A DNA stretch of 64,000 bases, taken from NCBI RefSeq assembly GCF_041154485.1, contig NZ_AP028670.1:62001-126000 (forward strand), written 5' to 3'. Shown here piece after piece: positions 44,295-53,845 of the stretch; position 1 is the stretch's first letter; each line of letters starts with the position of its first letter. Under the pieces are notes generated by a model. The model was given only the letters and a program-made list of their open reading frames with translations. It was not told the origin of the DNA and ran no database searches. Origin of the DNA: Variovorax sp. V93 (GTDB taxonomy: Bacteria > Pseudomonadota > Gammaproteobacteria > Burkholderiales > Burkholderiaceae_C). The position numbers and the translations under genes are program-made.

Positions 44295-46013
44295 TCAACA
44301 TGCGCTGCTAGCGTCACGTCGCATACCCAGGACTGGAAAAGCGTCCCCGATCTGCCGCGCACGCTTGACCTCGTCGGTGTGCAGGTAGACCGAAGTGGTC
44401 GCCACAGAGGCATGCCGCAGGTTGTCCCGCACGGTCGTCAGCTCGACGCCGCGCGCGAGCGCATGGGTCGCATGGGTGTGCCGCATCCAGTGCGGCGTGG
44501 CGCGCTTGAGCTTGTCCGCGGTGGACGGACTTACGCCCTCCAAGGCGTGCGCGGCGTGCAGGAAGAAGCGGCGCATCACGGACCACAAGCGCGATGCGCT
44601 GATCCCAGTCCCGTCTTCTGCCAGCCCGGGCACCAGCGCGGTCTTCGGATTCCAGCGAGACCGCGTCACGGGCAGACCCCGCTGCGCCAGATATTGGTCG
44701 AACGCGCCTCGCGCCAGCAATGGCAAGGCCACCTTCCCGTGTTTGCTGCCCTTGCCGACCACGTTCAGCCAGTCGTCGCCCTGCGCATCGTGCTCGATGC
44801 CGCCCAGCCGGGCGTCGACCATCTCGCTGGGCCGCAGGCCCGTCGCGTACCAGAAATCCAGCACGAAGCGCAGGCGCTGGGCGCCCTCCTCGCTCCATCC
44901 GCCGATCCACTCGATGCCGTCGGCGGTGGAGCGGATCAGCGTCCATTCGTGCTCCGTGAACACCCGGGATGCATCGAGGGCGCCGCCACGGCCCGTTCCC
45001 TTGACCTTCACGCCGGCAAAGGGATTGGCCAGCACATAGCGCTGCTCGATCAGCCAGCGATACAACGCGCCGATCACGGACAGCGCGTACGCCACAGAGC
45101 GCGGCGCCAGCGGTCCCTGGAAGGGGCGCCACTCCGCGGATGCGCGCGGCCGCGCGGGGCCGACCCAGCGCTCCCGCGGCGACGGCCGCCGCAAGAACGC
45201 ACGGTACGCCACGGCATCCTCGGTCGTGAGCGATGACAGCGCCTTGCCGCGCTCCAGGATCGCCCACAGCATGAGCCGCTCGGCTTCCTTGCGGTAGGCG
45301 CGCTGGGTGGCCGCCGCGTCCTGCAGGCCCAGCCAGGCCTGGAGGGCCTCGTAGTCATTGCTGGCTGACAGGGTGCAGGTGGCCTGCGGTGCTCGGAAGG
45401 TGCCTCGGGTGCCATCGACTTCCTGCGGCACGACCAGGTGCTCCCACGGTGCGGCCTCGGCCCTCGGCACGACCACCAGCGCCCTCGCCCGCTCGGTCAA
45501 CGCCGGGTGGGCGGCAAAGAACACTTCGATCTGGCGCGCGCTTCGTGCGCCCAAGCCGGGCACCGCCGCCCACCATCGGCGCCGGCGCGGCACGCGCACC
45601 GTCAGATCGGCCAGCGTCCGAATGCCGGCGTTTTGCAGGGCATGGGCGGCGCGTGTCGGCAACCAGCGTTCGACGGTGTCCGTCACCATCGGCGCAGGCA
45701 GGGGCAACTGCTGCAGCTTCTCGATGGCATCCCTCACCGCCCGGGCGCGTTGCTCGCGCTCGGCCGCCGGGTGCGCGATCAGCGAGGCCAGGTCGTCGCG
45801 GTGCCGCAGCCGCGCGTAGCTCGCCAGCTGGCGACGGATCTCGCCCAGCATGGCGCGAGAGGACTGTCCTGTTGCCTTGTTTTCGCCGAGATATTGCACG
45901 ACCGCGGCGCGCGCCGACAGACCCGCATACCAGGCGCGCAGCGCCGCCAGCTGCGAGGCGCTGGGGAAATCGCCATCTCCGGCCCCTGCCCCATTCACGG
46001 TGCGTACTTTCAT
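44295..46013 (-). CDS. Tyrosine recombinase / island integrase
   Basis: A 572-residue site-specific recombinase. The long N-terminal part contains helix-hairpin-helix-like stretches (ALQNAGIRTLADLTVRV; VPGLGARSARQIEVF). A SAM-like core-binding region (YEALQAWLGLQDAAATQRAYRKEAERLMLW) follows. The catalytic domain has the active residues in TGLRPSEM (Arg), GKGSKHGKV (Lys), WMRHTHATH (His-x-x-Arg), LRHASVATTSVYLH (His and Tyr). All are intact. It faces the helicase and probably mobilises the defence block. No attachment site was recognised. Confidence 0.9.
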   Translation of the reverse strand: MKVRTVNGAGAGDGDFPSASQLAALRAWYAGLSARAAVVQYLGENKATGQSSRAMLGEIRRQLASYARLRHRDDLASLIAHPAAEREQRARAVRDAIEKLQQLPLPAPMVTDTVERWLPTRAAHALQNAGIRTLADLTVRVPRRRRWWAAVPGLGARSARQIEVFFAAHPALTERARALVVVPRAEAAPWEHLVVPQEVDGTRGTFRAPQATCTLSASNDYEALQAWLGLQDAAATQRAYRKEAERLMLWAILERGKALSSLTTEDAVAYRAFLRRPSPRERWVGPARPRASAEWRPFQGPLAPRSVAYALSVIGALYRWLIEQRYVLANPFAGVKVKGTGRGGALDASRVFTEHEWTLIRSTADGIEWIGGWSEEGAQRLRFVLDFWYATGLRPSEMVDARLGGIEHDAQGDDWLNVVGKGSKHGKVALPLLARGAFDQYLAQRGLPVTRSRWNPKTALVPGLAEDGTGISASRLWSVMRRFFLHAAHALEGVSPSTADKLKRATPHWMRHTHATHALARGVELTTVRDNLRHASVATTSVYLHTDEVKRARQIGDAFPVLGMRRDASSAC

Positions 46014-46340
46014 GCCCGCCAGTTTAGCCGCATGAACTTGCTATTGTGATAAGAAGAGTTATCTGGATAGTCGTCTCATTTCTGCACAAGAGCGCCGAGC
46101 ATGCGGGGCCTGAACTCGCTCAGCATGTGCTCCAAGGCGAGATTGAAGGGCTGTGCGTCCAGTCCGCGTCGGCACGAAGTACTGTCATTTGTTTGACCGG
46201 AAGTTCAGAGCGTGGCCTTGCTGGGCATCAGCAGCAGCTGATCATTTTCCGAATATCGAAGCACGTTTTTGTTATTTAACGGCCCAAGCATCGCTGACTA
46301 GCGTCCGGTTTCGACCAACCGGTCATAACAGGTCAGCCGC
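46014..46340. other. Intergenic region beside the integrase
   Basis: About 330 bases with no supported gene. It contains the inverted repeat CCGGTT-TCGACC-AACCGG (46305-46322) just before the GntR-like fragment, a plausible operator of the former regulator. The part next to the recombinase start is AT-rich and likely holds its promoter. Confidence 0.5.
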
Positions 46341-46658
46341 ATGAAAGTTGCCAGGGCTCTCGAGCCGATAGCCTTTTCTCCCGTTCCGCTCTACACCCAG
46401 GTACGCGAAGCGCTGCGCGAGCGCATCCTCGACGGCACCTACCCACCGCATGCGCAACTGCCTTCCGAAAGCGAAATGGTCGCGCTGTTCAAGGTCAGAC
46501 GCATCACGGTGAGCATCAACGGCCTGGCCGTGCTGGTGGAGCAGGCCCTGGGCCTGGACCCGTTCGCCTCCTGCGCGTACGTGTTCAGCAACCGCCGGCG
46601 CGACCGGGTGAAGATCCTGGGTTGAGAGCGCAACGTCTTCTGGCTGCTGCTCAACCAA
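46341..46658 (+). pseudogene. Chimera of a GntR regulator start and an IS66 TnpB fragment with nonsense codon
   Basis: Residues 1-57 are a GntR helix-turn-helix (PLYTQVREALRERILDGTYP; LPSESEMVALFKVRRITV). From about 46512 the frame continues as IS66 accessory protein TnpB (SINGLAVLVEQALGLDPFA; YVFSNRRRDRVKIL). A TGA at 46623-46625 replaces the tryptophan expected before ERN, and the TnpB frame then runs on (ERNVFWLLLNQ) to about 46658. Two unrelated genes were joined by a deletion or IS event, so neither can work. Confidence 0.8.
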
Positions 46659-46664
46659 CTATCT

Positions 46665-47903
46665 TCATACTGCACCTCTTCCCGATGAAGGCGAGGGCAT
46701 TGACGCCCCCTTTTTCTTGTTGGCCGCTGTCCGATCAACGAGCCGATCCCATCGACTGCAATGCGTGCTCGGCGGGGGCGCTCCTGGGTCCTCGTACAAG
46801 TAGGCGTGGGCGTTATAGACGTGCCTTGCAATGAGCCCGCTCGTCGCCCAGCGCACGAGCGGGCACTCGCGGATGTTCAAGCGTGCCGCCGCCTCTGCCT
46901 TGGTCAGCATGCCCCGGTCTCGAAGTCGATCGTAGCGCGAGCGCAGATCGTAGCTGTGGGCGAGATAGACAACGCGCAAGGCCGTGAACTGCGCTTCTGC
47001 GCATCCGGGTCGACCCGCTCCACCGGGACGTAGTCCTTGCTCGTTCAGGAGTTCAGCGATCTCGCAGCAAGTATGCTCGTCGAGCAGCTTGTCGACGAGT
47101 TCAACGGTCTTCCGTGGCGTCCTCACTTGCTGTGCCGAGGACTTGGAATTCAGCGTCGTGACCGTCTCCGTCCGGCCGCCCTTGAAGCGGACATGAACCT
47201 TGGTGGTCCCCTCGGCGGGTAGCTTGACCAGCGTGGCATCCTCGATGATGTGGTCGAGCATTCGTTTGCGCTCCCGGTTCGGCGTGCCCGGGTCGGCCCA
47301 CAGTCGCTGGAAGTCCGTCGTCATCGTGATGAGTCTTTCGCGAACCGTCTCGCCAAGGAGGCGTTCGTCTTCCTTCCTTTCTCGCTCGCGGTCCTCTCGC
47401 GCCCGGGCCAACGTTCTCAGCTTGTCGTTCCACTCGGATTCGAGCGTGTCAGCGACGAGACGGTTGCCAGGATCGACCAGCATGAAGCGACGCTGTGCAA
47501 GATCCGCGTCGACCTGGGCCCTCTCGATCGCGCGACGCCGCAATTGGTCGCCCTCCTCCTGTCGAGATTCGATCTCTGACCGGATCTCGAGCGCCAACTC
47601 GACTGCGGCCGGTGTCATCTCCTCGACGACGACCGCTGCGATCGCGGCGTCGATGGGCCCTCCCGCAATTGACTGGCAATTGGGTGCGGCGCTCTGGCCA
47701 TGCGCGCGGTCGCAGACATACCATGCCTCCAACCCTCCGCGCCTTGCGGCATGCCGCACGCGCATGTGTTGACCGCATCGGCCGCAGACCACGCGCCCCT
47801 GCAGGAGTGCTGCACCTTCTCTCGGCGGTGAGGCGCGCGCCATCTCGTACGCACGACCGTTTGCCTCAAGGACTGCGATCGGTCCGAACGGCTCGCGGCG
47901 CAA
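46665..47903 (-). pseudogene. Large serine recombinase lacking its catalytic domain
   Basis: Up to 412 codons. Visible are a zinc ribbon (GRVVCGRCGQHMRVRH with CDRAHGQ and PNCQSI), a long coiled coil (about 110-200), and a C-terminal helix-turn-helix (MLTKAEAAARLNIRECPLVRWATSGLIARHVYNAHAY). These are the C-terminal parts of large serine recombinases. The N-terminal resolvase domain with the catalytic serine is missing, since the frame begins 7 bases after the stop codon of the amidase on the same strand. It cannot recombine DNA. Confidence 0.8.
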
Positions 47904-47909
47904 GCAAGT

Positions 47910-49259
47910 TCAAGCCTGGTACATCTCCCCGACCTGCAGAAGCTTGGAGTCATCGTGCCCACGCCCGACGAACATCATTCCAGTCGGCAGCCCGTCCGGG
48001 CGGAAGCCGTTTGGAACCGAGATTGCAGGCAACCCGAGAAACGGCGCGAAGTTCGTATAGTCGCCAAGACTGGTTGAACCAAGGGCAGGATTCTCACGAA
48101 CAAAGTCTCGGGTGTGGATCGTCGGTGAAGTCGGAACGCACAGAACATCGACTTGCGACCAAGTCTCCCGCTCGATTTGCCTTTCCAGCCTTTTGACCTC
48201 GTGGAGCATCGAGAAAGCATCGACTGCCGAAAACTTTGCAGCATTGACGATGGCATCGCGCACCACCGAGGTGTAGGTGGCATCCGGATGACTCGCGATG
48301 AAGTCACCCAGGACTGCGGTTCGCTCTGACATCGAGGGCCCGAAATAGGTCATGTCGGAGATGGCCTTGAATGGCTTGAAGTCGATCACCTTGGTCTGTG
48401 CACCCAGCGCTCGCAACCGATTCAGTCCCCGCTCGTACGCTGCACGTGCCTGCTTGTCGCCAAAGAACAGATCGTCCCGCGGCTCGAGGACCCCATAGAC
48501 GGGAGCAGCAATCTGCGCCCCGCCATCCTGCACGCGAACGGAAAATGGATCGGCGTCATCGTAGGCAGCGGCAACCGCGAGCACCCGACGCACATCGTCC
48601 GAGCAGTTCCCAAAGATCGAGATGGTGTCAAGGGAGCGGGCGCATGGGACCACACCGGTTGCGCTCAGCACCCCGCTGGACGGTCTGAAGCCAACGATAT
48701 TGTTGAACCCCGCTGGAATCCGCCCTGAACCAGCGGTATCAGTCCCCAAGGAGAACTGTACGATGCCGCAGGCGACGGCCACGGCCGAGCCTGAGCTTGA
48801 TCCGCCCGACACATGGTCCGGGCTGTACGGATTGATCGGGCTGCCGTACACGGAGCGCATGCCGGTCAGTCCGGTCGCGAACTGGTCCAGGTTGCACTTA
48901 CCGACAAGCATGCCGCCAGCGGCCAGCAACTTCTGCACGACGAACGCGGTCTTCTCCGGAACGTAGGCGTACTCTGGGCATCCCGCAGTCGTGGGGATGC
49001 CCGCGACGTCGATGTTGTCCTTGACGGCGAAAGGTATGCCGAAGAGTGGCAGCGACATGCGGTCCGCCGCGTTCAGCTTGGCAAGCTCGTGCGCCCTTTC
49101 GCGCAATGTTTCTGGGGAACTGGTCGCAATGAAAATGGGATTCTCACGATGCCGCTCGAGTCGGTGTATGACCTCTTCGGCGACGGTCAGCGGGTTCAGA
49201 TCGCCTGTGTGCAATTTCTGCGTAAGGGCTTGGATGCTGGGTTCAATGGCGGAATTCAT
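47910..49259 (-). CDS. Allophanate-hydrolase-like amidase (AtzF N-domain), C-terminus possibly lost
   Basis: A 449-residue amidase-signature enzyme. The catalytic lysine is K80 in FAVKDNID, the Gly/Ser-rich stretch is SGGSSSGSAVAVACG, and the nucleophile is S178 in GTDTAGSGR. VAGIPTTAGCPEYAY and NIVGFRPSSGVLSATGVVPCARSLDTISIF mark the allophanate hydrolase branch. The enzyme would release ammonia from allophanate. Full-length AtzF has an additional C-terminal domain of over 100 residues, which is absent. The gene stops at TGA where the broken recombinase begins. The start at 49259 is uncertain. It is the last gene of the nitrogen operon. Confidence 0.85.
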   Translation of the reverse strand: MNSAIEPSIQALTQKLHTGDLNPLTVAEEVIHRLERHRENPIFIATSSPETLRERAHELAKLNAADRMSLPLFGIPFAVKDNIDVAGIPTTAGCPEYAYVPEKTAFVVQKLLAAGGMLVGKCNLDQFATGLTGMRSVYGSPINPYSPDHVSGGSSSGSAVAVACGIVQFSLGTDTAGSGRIPAGFNNIVGFRPSSGVLSATGVVPCARSLDTISIFGNCSDDVRRVLAVAAAYDDADPFSVRVQDGGAQIAAPVYGVLEPRDDLFFGDKQARAAYERGLNRLRALGAQTKVIDFKPFKAISDMTYFGPSMSERTAVLGDFIASHPDATYTSVVRDAIVNAAKFSAVDAFSMLHEVKRLERQIERETWSQVDVLCVPTSPTIHTRDFVRENPALGSTSLGDYTNFAPFLGLPAISVPNGFRPDGLPTGMMFVGRGHDDSKLLQVGEMYQA

Positions 49260-49302
49260 GTCAGTCGGATCTTGGGTTCTATGCTTGCCCGGCAGGGCAC
49301 GT

Positions 49303-49986
49303 TTAATCACACCTCAGTGCGTCGGTCAGGGATGCGCTGTCCGATACCGCGGCGATGTACCCGCTTTCGACCTGCAGGAGCTCGAGTGCGATCTGGTGAG
49401 TTCGGGCGTTCGGCTCGGCGCAACAATCCGACAGCACGAGAACGTCGAAGCCTCGATCCGACGCCTCTCTTGCGGTGGTGGACACGCATACTCCCGTGGT
49501 GACGCCGACGAGTACGACTTGCGAGATGCGTGACGAGCGCAGCCGATGCTCCAGGTCTGTCGCATAGAACGCCCCGGTTCCAGGCTTGTCGATGACAGTC
49601 TCATTCGCGGAGGGAGTCAGTTCGGAGACGATGTCCCAACCGGGCTCGCCCCTGATAAGCAAGCACCCCAGTCCTCCACTCGATCCGATCTCCGCACCCG
49701 CTCGGCAAGTCTTCGCCCGTTTGTTCTTCGGTAGATCCCCGAGGTTGGGGTGGTGGCCCTCACGGGTGTAGATCACATGCACGCCGGCGGCGCGAGCGGC
49801 GTCCCGCAACGACGAGATCCGTGGGATGAGCGATTGGGCGGCAGTCACGTCGTCCCCTCTACGCCCCATGTAACCCTCCTGATCGCAGAAGTCACGCTGC
49901 ATATCGATGATGATCAGCGCCGTCTCCGGCGCACTGAAGGGGCCTTCAATAGGAAACTGATAAGGGCTTGCCTCGACCTTCTTCAC
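49303..49986 (-). CDS. Isochorismatase-like amidohydrolase (guanylurea/biuret hydrolase type)
   Basis: A 227-residue cysteine hydrolase. The triad is D28 (IIIDMQRDFCD), K134 (IDKPGTGAF) and C167 (TTGVCVSTT). DCCAEPNARTHQIALELLQ is the closing block of the biuret-hydrolase-like branch. Known relatives hydrolyse biuret (BiuH) or guanylurea (GuuH). Given the two DUF1989 genes and allophanate hydrolase in the same operon, guanylurea hydrolysis to carboxyguanidine is the best guess. It overlaps the accessory gene by 4 bases. Confidence 0.88.
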   Translation of the reverse strand: MKKVEASPYQFPIEGPFSAPETALIIIDMQRDFCDQEGYMGRRGDDVTAAQSLIPRISSLRDAARAAGVHVIYTREGHHPNLGDLPKNKRAKTCRAGAEIGSSGGLGCLLIRGEPGWDIVSELTPSANETVIDKPGTGAFYATDLEHRLRSSRISQVVLVGVTTGVCVSTTAREASDRGFDVLVLSDCCAEPNARTHQIALELLQVESGYIAAVSDSASLTDALRCD

Positions 49987-50336
49987 AGGCTTCTCTCCGT
50001 ATAGATGGGTGCAAGCTCATGGTCATGGTCGCCATGCACGTGGGTAGCTGCGATCAGGCTCTTCCGGATCCGATCCTCGAGCAGTTCGATTCGCGACATC
50101 GGGAAGCCCGTCGAATGGAGAACGGTCGTCAGCGCTTCGATCCAGCAGTCGTAGTAGGACTCTTCATCGGCAATGCACCCGCCGCCGCGCTCATGATCAG
50201 AAATCGATCTGATCAGTTCGCGCTGGAAGTCCTTGAGGTCGATCCATTTAGATTGCGACAGCGCGCTGACAAGTGCGAACGCTCGTGCAGCCCAGGGAGT
50301 TGGGAACGATTCGGGTATTGCTTCAATGCCAGTCAT
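49983..50336 (-). CDS. Nitrile hydratase accessory protein
   Basis: A 117-residue homologue of the small nitrile hydratase activator, related to the N-terminal part of the beta subunit ([47 protein letters not shown]). In cobalt nitrile hydratases this protein carries the metal-loaded alpha subunit into the final enzyme. It overlaps both the alpha gene and the isochorismatase-like gene by 4 bases. Confidence 0.88.
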   Translation of the reverse strand: MTGIEAIPESFPTPWAARAFALVSALSQSKWIDLKDFQRELIRSISDHERGGGCIADEESYYDCWIEALTTVLHSTGFPMSRIELLEDRIRKSLIAATHVHGDHDHELAPIYTERSL

Positions 50337-50926
50337 AGCACGACCCTCGCCACACCGATCATCGAGTCACGCGTCACCAGGGTGGCAAGCGCATCCTCGT
50401 CGAGCCCTTCCGACCCACCCGGACGCTCAGGCAGAACAAGGTAGCGAATCTCTGAAACGCTGTCCCACACGCGGATCTCAACCGAAGGATCGATCACCAG
50501 CCCCATCTCAGCCAGAAGCCGGCGGGGTTCCCTCACCATGCGCGAACGGTAGGCGCTGGATTTGTACCAAGCTGGCGGCACACCCAGGATCGGCCAGGGG
50601 TAACACGAGCAAAGCGTGCAAACAACGGCGTTGTGAACGCTCGACGTGTTCTCCACCACATGCAGCTTCTCCGTCTCAGGGCCGCCCAATCCCAACTCGG
50701 CACAGGCTGCTAGCCCGTCGGCCAAAAGCCTTGTCCTGAAATCTGGATCCACCCAGGCTCGGGCAACAACACGCGCGCCGCCCCTAGGGCCAACGCGTTC
50801 CTCATAGTGGCGGACGAATTCGTCGACCTGTTCGGATTTGATGACACCGAGCTCTACAAGGAGGCTTTCCACTGCTTCGGTACGGAGCGCTTGCCAGGGT
50901 TTCTCTGGCGGGGTATGCGTTTTCAT
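50333..50926 (-). CDS. Cobalt-type nitrile hydratase alpha subunit
   Basis: A 197-residue subunit. The metal site is CTLCSC at residues 103-108, the cobalt-type signature with Thr. It is followed by [15 protein letters not shown]. The enzyme hydrates a nitrile to the amide. Thiocyanate hydrolase and iron types are ruled out by signature or neighbours. It follows the beta gene by 3 bases and overlaps the accessory gene by 4. Confidence 0.93.
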   Translation of the reverse strand: MKTHTPPEKPWQALRTEAVESLLVELGVIKSEQVDEFVRHYEERVGPRGGARVVARAWVDPDFRTRLLADGLAACAELGLGGPETEKLHVVENTSSVHNAVVCTLCSCYPWPILGVPPAWYKSSAYRSRMVREPRRLLAEMGLVIDPSVEIRVWDSVSEIRYLVLPERPGGSEGLDEDALATLVTRDSMIGVARVVL

Positions 50927-50929
50927 ATG

Positions 50930-51607
50930 TCAAGGTTCCTCGAGGTGTTCCTCGCTGAGGTCAATAAACACGGTGGTGTTGGGTTCAGCTTGGGGCCCCC
51001 AGAGATCGGCCGCACAGAGTCGAATACCGTAGACCGCCTGAGTCCGCTCGCCCCTGTAGTGAGCTCTGGTGTCTGGGAAGACCCATGCCTCGGCGTTGAC
51101 GCGATCAACAACGCCAACCTTTCCCCGTGCGTAGGCGGTGACGCGTGTGTGGCCCTCAGGGTGAATATTCCTGATGCGAACCTGTTGGCCTACGTGATAC
51201 CGCGGACTGACGCTGTCCTCATGTCTCCACGCACCCCAACGAACCTTTTGGTCATCTCGCCTGGGCCAGTCCCTCGGCGCATCGCATACAGACAAGGACT
51301 CCATGTGCGTCGCCAGATCCTCGACCCGCCTCTCGATCTCAGCGCGCCGCAGGATGTTCTTGCGATCCAAGAGGCGTTCCATCGCGAATAGCCAGCGGCC
51401 GTAGTAGCCCGAGCGAATGTAGTCATCAGGGCTCATCAGTTCGATCTCATGGCGATGCTCGTCCAGGTTCCAAATCTCCTTGGTATCGAGAACCTGTGTC
51501 ATACAGAACACTCGGCTCTCCCAGAAAGAATGGAAGACGGGCTCATTCACCTCTTGCTCGACCAGGCCGAACCCGTGGAGACCACCCATGTCATGTATCC
51601 CGTTCAT
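50930..51607 (-). CDS. Nitrile hydratase beta subunit
   Basis: A 225-residue subunit. MNGIHDMGGLHGFG is the universal opening. The C-terminal SH3-like domain has QVRIRNIHPEGHTRVTAYARGKVGVVDRV and the closing VYGIRLCAADLWGPQ. The start at 51607 is set by this N-terminus. The order beta-alpha-accessory is typical of the cobalt type. It begins 8 bases after the ABC ATPase stop, in the same direction. Confidence 0.94.
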   Translation of the reverse strand: MNGIHDMGGLHGFGLVEQEVNEPVFHSFWESRVFCMTQVLDTKEIWNLDEHRHEIELMSPDDYIRSGYYGRWLFAMERLLDRKNILRRAEIERRVEDLATHMESLSVCDAPRDWPRRDDQKVRWGAWRHEDSVSPRYHVGQQVRIRNIHPEGHTRVTAYARGKVGVVDRVNAEAWVFPDTRAHYRGERTQAVYGIRLCAADLWGPQAEPNTTVFIDLSEEHLEEP

Positions 51608-51615
51608 TCCGAGCC

Positions 51616-52374
51616 TCAGTAGATGACGGTTTCGATGCGCTGTTGCAACGCAAGAAACTCCGGCGAGTACCGATCCTTCATGGTTCCTTCCGACGTGTCC
51701 GCATCGATCAAGACCTCGGCCGGGCGCCCTCCGAGGACGAGTACACGATGACCTACTTGGATTGCCTCTTCGATGCTGTGCGTGACCATCACCATCGTCG
51801 TCTCGGTCTTCTCCCAAAGATCAAGCATGAGGGCGTGCATGCGCCTGCGCAGACTGATGTCGAGCGCGCTGAAGGGCTCGTCGAGCAGCAAGACACGAGG
51901 ACCCGAAACAAGGGCACGTGCAATGGCCGTGCGTTGGCGCATGCCTCCCGACAACTCATGCGGGTATTTTGTCGCCGCCTCCGCGAGGCCCACGGTAAAA
52001 AGCATCTCGTCCACGACTTTGGCCTTGCCGGATGATCTACCCTTGAACTTGAGTCCAAACTCCACGTTGCCTCGAACGGTCAACCAAGGGAAAAGATTGT
52101 TCTCCTGGAAGATCATCACGATGTCTGGCGTGGGCCCATTCAGGTACCGCCCTTCGAACAGGACACCTCCAGTATCCCGGCCGACGACAAAGCCGCCCAG
52201 CGACTTCAGCAGGGTTGTCTTGCCGCACCCAGAGGGACCGAGAAGGCAAGTGATCTCGCCTTTTCGAAGGGCTAGCGAGAAATCTTGGAGCGGTCCATGA
52301 GCAGCTCCAAAATCGACTGTGAGTCTTTCAACGCGAAATGCATCGCTGGCTTCGGATTTTTCGCTCACGCTCAC
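51616..52374 (-). CDS. ABC transporter ATPase (nitrate/sulfonate/taurine type)
   Basis: A 252-residue ATPase. GPSGCGKTTLLKSLGG is Walker A, LSGGMRQRTAIARAL is the signature and LLLDEPFSALD is Walker B. The family is SsuB/TauB-like. The start is taken as GTG 52374, because it overlaps the permease stop as GTGA; GTG 52386 is also in frame. It energises uptake with the permease and binding protein of the same operon. Confidence 0.92.
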   Translation of the reverse strand: MSVSEKSEASDAFRVERLTVDFGAAHGPLQDFSLALRKGEITCLLGPSGCGKTTLLKSLGGFVVGRDTGGVLFEGRYLNGPTPDIVMIFQENNLFPWLTVRGNVEFGLKFKGRSSGKAKVVDEMLFTVGLAEAATKYPHELSGGMRQRTAIARALVSGPRVLLLDEPFSALDISLRRRMHALMLDLWEKTETTMVMVTHSIEEAIQVGHRVLVLGGRPAEVLIDADTSEGTMKDRYSPEFLALQQRIETVIY

Positions 52375-53162
52375 ACCCGCCACCACAAGACACGCTGCCC
52401 GATGAGAAGCAGGATGCGGTCGACGACATATCCAGTGATGCCAATGACCAACATACCGAACATCACGAGTTCATTGTTGAAGAGGTTTCGCCCCATCATG
52501 ATGATCGCGCCTAGCCCATCTCGAAGCCCAACCATCTCTGCGACGAGAACGGCCATCCATGCAGCGATGAAATTGGTTCGCAGGAGGACGAAGACGCCAG
52601 GCAAGATCGCCGGTAAGGTCACCCATATCCAGCGCTGCGCGGGTGTCGCGCCAAGGTTTCCCGCCACGATCTGAAACTCGGGCGGAATGCGCCGGATCTC
52701 ATTCAACGTTGCAAGCGTGAGGATGAAGTAGACCCCCATGAACACGATGAAAATCGCGGTGATGTCACTGATTCCAAAGACCACGATAGCTGTTGGAATC
52801 CATGCGATGGGAGCGATGGGCGCGAGCAGCTGGAGGATCGGCGATAGGCTCCATGTCGCGACACGTGAAAGGCTCAGCAGAGCCCCTGTGAGAATCGAGG
52901 CGATGAAGGCAATTGCCATTCCGAGAAAGACGCGAAAGAAGGTTGCCGCAAGCGACTGCGTGACTGTCGCGGCCTGAGAACCCAGGCCGATTCGAAAGTT
53001 GCTTTGCGCAATGCTTCGTAGGAATTGAGAAGGCGGTGGAAGGACGCTTGCCAACGCTCCGCCGTGCATACCGGCGAGTTCCCATGCACCGAGGAGTGTT
53101 GCGATGGAAAGCGCGCCGATGATCAGCGGGGCGCCCTTCCGCGGCTTCGTGTCGAAGGTCAT
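52371..53162 (-). CDS. ABC transporter permease (SsuC/TauC type)
   Basis: A 263-residue permease with about six membrane helices. The EAA-like loop is EFQIVAGNLGATPAQRWIWVTLPAILPG, typical of the nitrate/sulfonate/taurine family. The start at 53162 overlaps the DUF1989 stop by 4 bases. The transported compound is not readable from sequence; operon context points to a nitrogen-rich small molecule. Confidence 0.92.
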   Translation of the reverse strand: MTFDTKPRKGAPLIIGALSIATLLGAWELAGMHGGALASVLPPPSQFLRSIAQSNFRIGLGSQAATVTQSLAATFFRVFLGMAIAFIASILTGALLSLSRVATWSLSPILQLLAPIAPIAWIPTAIVVFGISDITAIFIVFMGVYFILTLATLNEIRRIPPEFQIVAGNLGATPAQRWIWVTLPAILPGVFVLLRTNFIAAWMAVLVAEMVGLRDGLGAIIMMGRNLFNNELVMFGMLVIGITGYVVDRILLLIGQRVLWWRV

Positions 53163-53833
53163 GTGGGGCTCGCAACGGTGACGGGCGCGTCCCATACGAG
53201 ATATCGGACAGGCGTCGGGTTGTAGCCATTTGCAGGGTTGTTGAGCTGCGGGCAGTTGGAGATGACAACAAGGACATCCATCTCCGCTCTCATTTCAACG
53301 TATTTACCTGGCCCCGAGATTCCATCCTCATAGGTGAGGCGGCCCGCTGACGTCATCGGTACGTTCATGAAGAAGTTGATGTTCGAGACGACATCCCGCT
53401 TTTGAAAGCCGGCCGGATGCTCGCCGATCGCGAGCATGAAGTTGTCGCGACAGCTGTGCATGAAGCGCTTGTCGAGCCCATGGCGAACTGTGTTGCTCTC
53501 GGAAGAGCAGCAGCCTCCGCCCACGGTGTCATGTCTTCCGCAAGTGTCAGCCGTGATCGTCATCATCGGCCTGTTCTCACTGGACATGATGGCGGTGCCG
53601 ACCCCGAGGTACAGATTGCTTTGAGCCAGAATCGTGTGCAGCAGGCTGTAGCGTTCGCTCAGATCAGCCGCGTTATAGAACAGGGTATCGACGGCCTGAT
53701 TGCCCTCGAGATCGACGATGCGGAACATTTGCCCTGCCTTCAACAGCTGGACCCAGGGGGTGCCAGGTGGATGGACGGTGTCGATCAGTGCGTCGGCGGG
53801 ATCAAGCGAGCTTTCGACAATTCGAATTTTCAT
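53159..53833 (-). CDS. DUF1989 protein, urea-amidolyase-associated type 2 (putative carboxyguanidine deiminase subunit)
   Basis: A 224-residue protein of DUF1989. TADTCGRHDTVGGGCCSSESNTVR, HSCRDNFMLAIGEHPAGFQKRD, NINFFMNVPMT and SNCPQLNNPANGYNPTPVR are the conserved blocks of the UAAP2 branch. The pair of DUF1989 proteins is reported to deiminate carboxyguanidine to allophanate in guanidine degradation. Here the pair lies without a guanidine/urea carboxylase. It is 12 bases after its partner gene. Confidence 0.88.
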   Translation of the reverse strand: MKIRIVESSLDPADALIDTVHPPGTPWVQLLKAGQMFRIVDLEGNQAVDTLFYNAADLSERYSLLHTILAQSNLYLGVGTAIMSSENRPMMTITADTCGRHDTVGGGCCSSESNTVRHGLDKRFMHSCRDNFMLAIGEHPAGFQKRDVVSNINFFMNVPMTSAGRLTYEDGISGPGKYVEMRAEMDVLVVISNCPQLNNPANGYNPTPVRYLVWDAPVTVASPT

Positions 53834-53845
53834 AGCGAGGCGATC

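Noticed and set aside
50930..51607. Thiocyanate hydrolase instead of nitrile hydratase
   Set aside because: Thiocyanate hydrolase has three separate subunits with different gene order; here a two-subunit enzyme with accessory protein is seen.
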